From contig OZ257145.1 of NCBI GenBank assembly GCA_965279315.1, positions 1,984,001 to 2,048,000 on the forward strand: 64,000 nucleotides of DNA. Direction: 5' to 3'. Source of the stretch: JAPWJZ01 sp965279315 (lineage in GTDB: Bacteria > Pseudomonadota > Alphaproteobacteria > Micavibrionales > UBA2020). Position 1 is the stretch's first letter; each line of letters opens with the position of its first letter. The position numbers and the translations under genes were made by a program. The notes beneath the pieces were generated by a model. It saw nothing but the letters and a program-made list of their open reading frames with translations, was not told the origin of the DNA and did not search any database. Below are positions 62,310-64,000 of the stretch, in pieces.

Positions 62310-62390
62310 ATGCGCGTTTTTTAAGCGTTTTTGCCCTCCTGCGGCGTTATCCGGTATCATGATCGCCAGGCCAGAAGGAGTTTTTTCATC

Positions 62391-64000
62391 ATGTTCGTCC
62401 TGAAACACAACGACAGCTTCGCCGTCCTCGATGCGCATGGCGACGCGCTGTGCCGCAATGAAAAAGAACACGATATCGCCGACGGGCTGATGACGCGCGA
62501 CACGCGCATGATCTCGAAACTGATGCTGACGGTAAACGGCAAGCGCCCGCTATTGCGCAAATCCTGTCTCGAAGACAATAACGTCGTGCTGCGTGTCGAA
62601 AGCGCCGCCGGCGATGAAAGCATCGAACGCGTGCTGTTCGTCTGGCAGGACAGCCTGCACGAGAAAATAACGGTGCGGAATACAGGCGCCATCGAAAAAC
62701 CTTTCACGCTGGGCTACACCGTCGATGCCGATTTCCTGGACCTTTTCGAATTGCGCGGCGCACAGCGGCCGGCGCGCGGCACCGCATCCGCGCCCGAAGC
62801 GGATTCGCATGTGCTGGTTTTCAAATATCGCGCGGTAGATGGCGTCGACATGACGTCGACCGCGGCATTTTCCGCGCCGTTTGATTCGTCCGAAACACGC
62901 CGGGCCAAATTTCACTTCGCGCTGCCCGCTGGTGAATCACGCAGCCTCTATGCCCGTTATGGCGCGAGAACAGGTGGCGCGGCTGCGGAAATCGATTTCA
63001 ATCATGCGCTGGAATCCGCACGCGGTTTTATCGCGCGGCAGATCGCCCGCCGCCCGCGCTTCGAATCTTCGAACCCGGTTTTCAACCAATGGCTGCATGC
63101 GAATGCCGTCGATATCGCGCTGCTGACATCCGAAACCGATGCCGGTCTTTATCCTTATGCCGGCATCCCGTGGTACAGCTGCCCCTTTGGCCGCGATGCG
63201 ATCATCACGTCGTTCCAGCTGCTCTGGCAGGATCCCGACCTGGCGAAGGGCGTGCTGGGCCTGCTGGCAAAACACCAGGCGACAGAAGAAAGCGCGTTCC
63301 ACGACAGCGCGCCTGGAAAAATCCTGCACGAAATCCGCAAAGGCGAAATGGCGCGGCTGAAGGAAATCCCGCATACGCCCTATTACGGCACGGCGGACGC
63401 GACGCCGCTGTTCGTCAGTCTCGCCGGCGCATATTTCCAACGCACGGGCGACAAGGCTTTCATCGCGACGCTCTGGCCGCATATCGAACGCGCGCTGCAC
63501 TGGATCGATACCTATGGCGACCGCGACGGCGACGGTTTTGTCGAATACCAGCGTGGCGCAGAATCCGGCCTTGGCAACCAAGGCTGGAAAGATTCGCAAG
63601 ATTCAATTTCCCATGCCGATGGCCGCCTTGCGCCCGGCGCGATTGCGCTGTGCGAAGTGCAGGGATACGTCTATGACGCGAAACGCGCAGCGGCGGCGAT
63701 CGCCAAAGCCATCGGCCATGATGCCGCCGCGGTAAAACTGGAACAGCAGGCGGAAGACCTGAAAGAGAAATTCAACGCGGCCTACTGGTCAGACGAGATC
63801 GGCTCCTACGCGCTTGCGCTCGATGGTGACAAGAAGCCCTGCCTCGTCAGTTCCTCCAATCCCGGCCACCTGCTGTTTTCCGGCATCGCCACGCCGGAGC
63901 GCGCGAAACGCACCGCAGAAAACCTGATGTCGTCCGCCATGTTTTCCGGCTGGGGCATCCGCACGCTCGGCAGCAATGAAAAACGGTATGAACCCGTGAA
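62391..64000 (+). CDS. amylo-alpha-1,6-glucosidase / glycogen-debranching-type enzyme (partial)
   Basis: The open frame runs from the ATG at 62391 (AAGGAG about 10 bases upstream) to the window edge, at least 536 codons. The N-terminal domain has A-D-G-L-M-T-R-D-T-R-M-I-S-K-L (the GDE_N-like D-G-L-x-x-R-D-T-R motif). The catalytic (alpha/alpha)6 domain has Y-A-G-I-P-W-Y-S-C-P-F-G-R-D-A-I and D-R-D-G-D-G-F-V-E-Y. It probably trims alpha-1,6 branches or related glycosides in the cytoplasm. The C-terminus is outside the window. Confidence 0.88.
   Translation, partial: MFVLKHNDSFAVLDAHGDALCRNEKEHDIADGLMTRDTRMISKLMLTVNGKRPLLRKSCLEDNNVVLRVESAAGDESIERVLFVWQDSLHEKITVRNTGAIEKPFTLGYTVDADFLDLFELRGAQRPARGTASAPEADSHVLVFKYRAVDGVDMTSTAAFSAPFDSSETRRAKFHFALPAGESRSLYARYGARTGGAAAEIDFNHALESARGFIARQIARRPRFESSNPVFNQWLHANAVDIALLTSETDAGLYPYAGIPWYSCPFGRDAIITSFQLLWQDPDLAKGVLGLLAKHQATEESAFHDSAPGKILHEIRKGEMARLKEIPHTPYYGTADATPLFVSLAGAYFQRTGDKAFIATLWPHIERALHWIDTYGDRDGDGFVEYQRGAESGLGNQGWKDSQDSISHADGRLAPGAIALCEVQGYVYDAKRAAAAIAKAIGHDAAAVKLEQQAEDLKEKFNAAYWSDEIGSYALALDGDKKPCLVSSSNPGHLLFSGIATPERAKRTAENLMSSAMFSGWGIRTLGSNEKRYEPV

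Overview
The window is chromosomal DNA of an alphaproteobacterium with GC-rich coding sequence. Support for this comes from an rRNA operon in the order 16S - tRNA-Ile - tRNA-Ala - 23S - 5S and from alphaproteobacterial-type housekeeping genes (CioAB-type bd oxidase, UbiA, RlmJ, RsmE, DUF47/Pit, plant-type GshA). I cannot fix the order from sequence alone; a Micavibrio-like or Rhodospirillales-like lineage is a guess. Several families of lineage-specific paralogues lie between the housekeeping genes, and there are many small palindromic repeats.

Layout. 0-3.9 kb: orphan proteins (LRR-like, ankyrin), then a TetR regulator with a multi-palindrome operator. 3.9-13.6 kb: rlmJ, cold-shock protein, dgkA plus an ABC exporter, cydAB with an unlisted 50-residue third subunit, DsbA-like plus DUF2892, the ABC-F ATPase uup, and HU. 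13.6-20.7 kb: phosphate transporter pair, MazG-like protein, ubiA/rsmE, gshA broken by an in-frame amber codon, and a reductase. 20.9-25.3 kb: orphan protein, nitronate monooxygenase, methyltransferase, aldo/keto reductase. 25.4-30.7 kb: eight co-directional genes, each overlapping the next by ATGA, coding for about 190-240-residue helical proteins that share a C-terminal tail. 30.8-35.9 kb: deaminase, small proteins, a repeat cluster, a pseudopilin-like protein, an AT-rich HNH-like gene and tldD. 36.2-42.6 kb: a second paralogue family (four copies of a domain in three genes), pirin, ankyrin, and a pair of membrane paralogues. 42.8-56 kb: leucine/isovalerate degradation genes (mccB, liuC, mccA, HMG-CoA lyase) interleaved with three HExxH metallopeptidase-like paralogues. 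56-62.3 kb: two small paralogues and the rRNA operon with two promoters and processing stems. 62.4 kb to the end: start of a glycogen-debranching-type enzyme.

The most interesting signal is the tail consensus P-L-A-A-P-A-T-A-R-F-R-K. It ends all eight proteins of the 25.4-30.7 kb operon and also two unrelated proteins at 1-1050, one of which is LRR-like. A tail shared by different protein bodies looks like a sorting, secretion or docking tag of an undescribed system. That function is inference; the tail itself and the gene arrangement are directly visible. All functional names rest on motif recognition by eye, and no database search was run.
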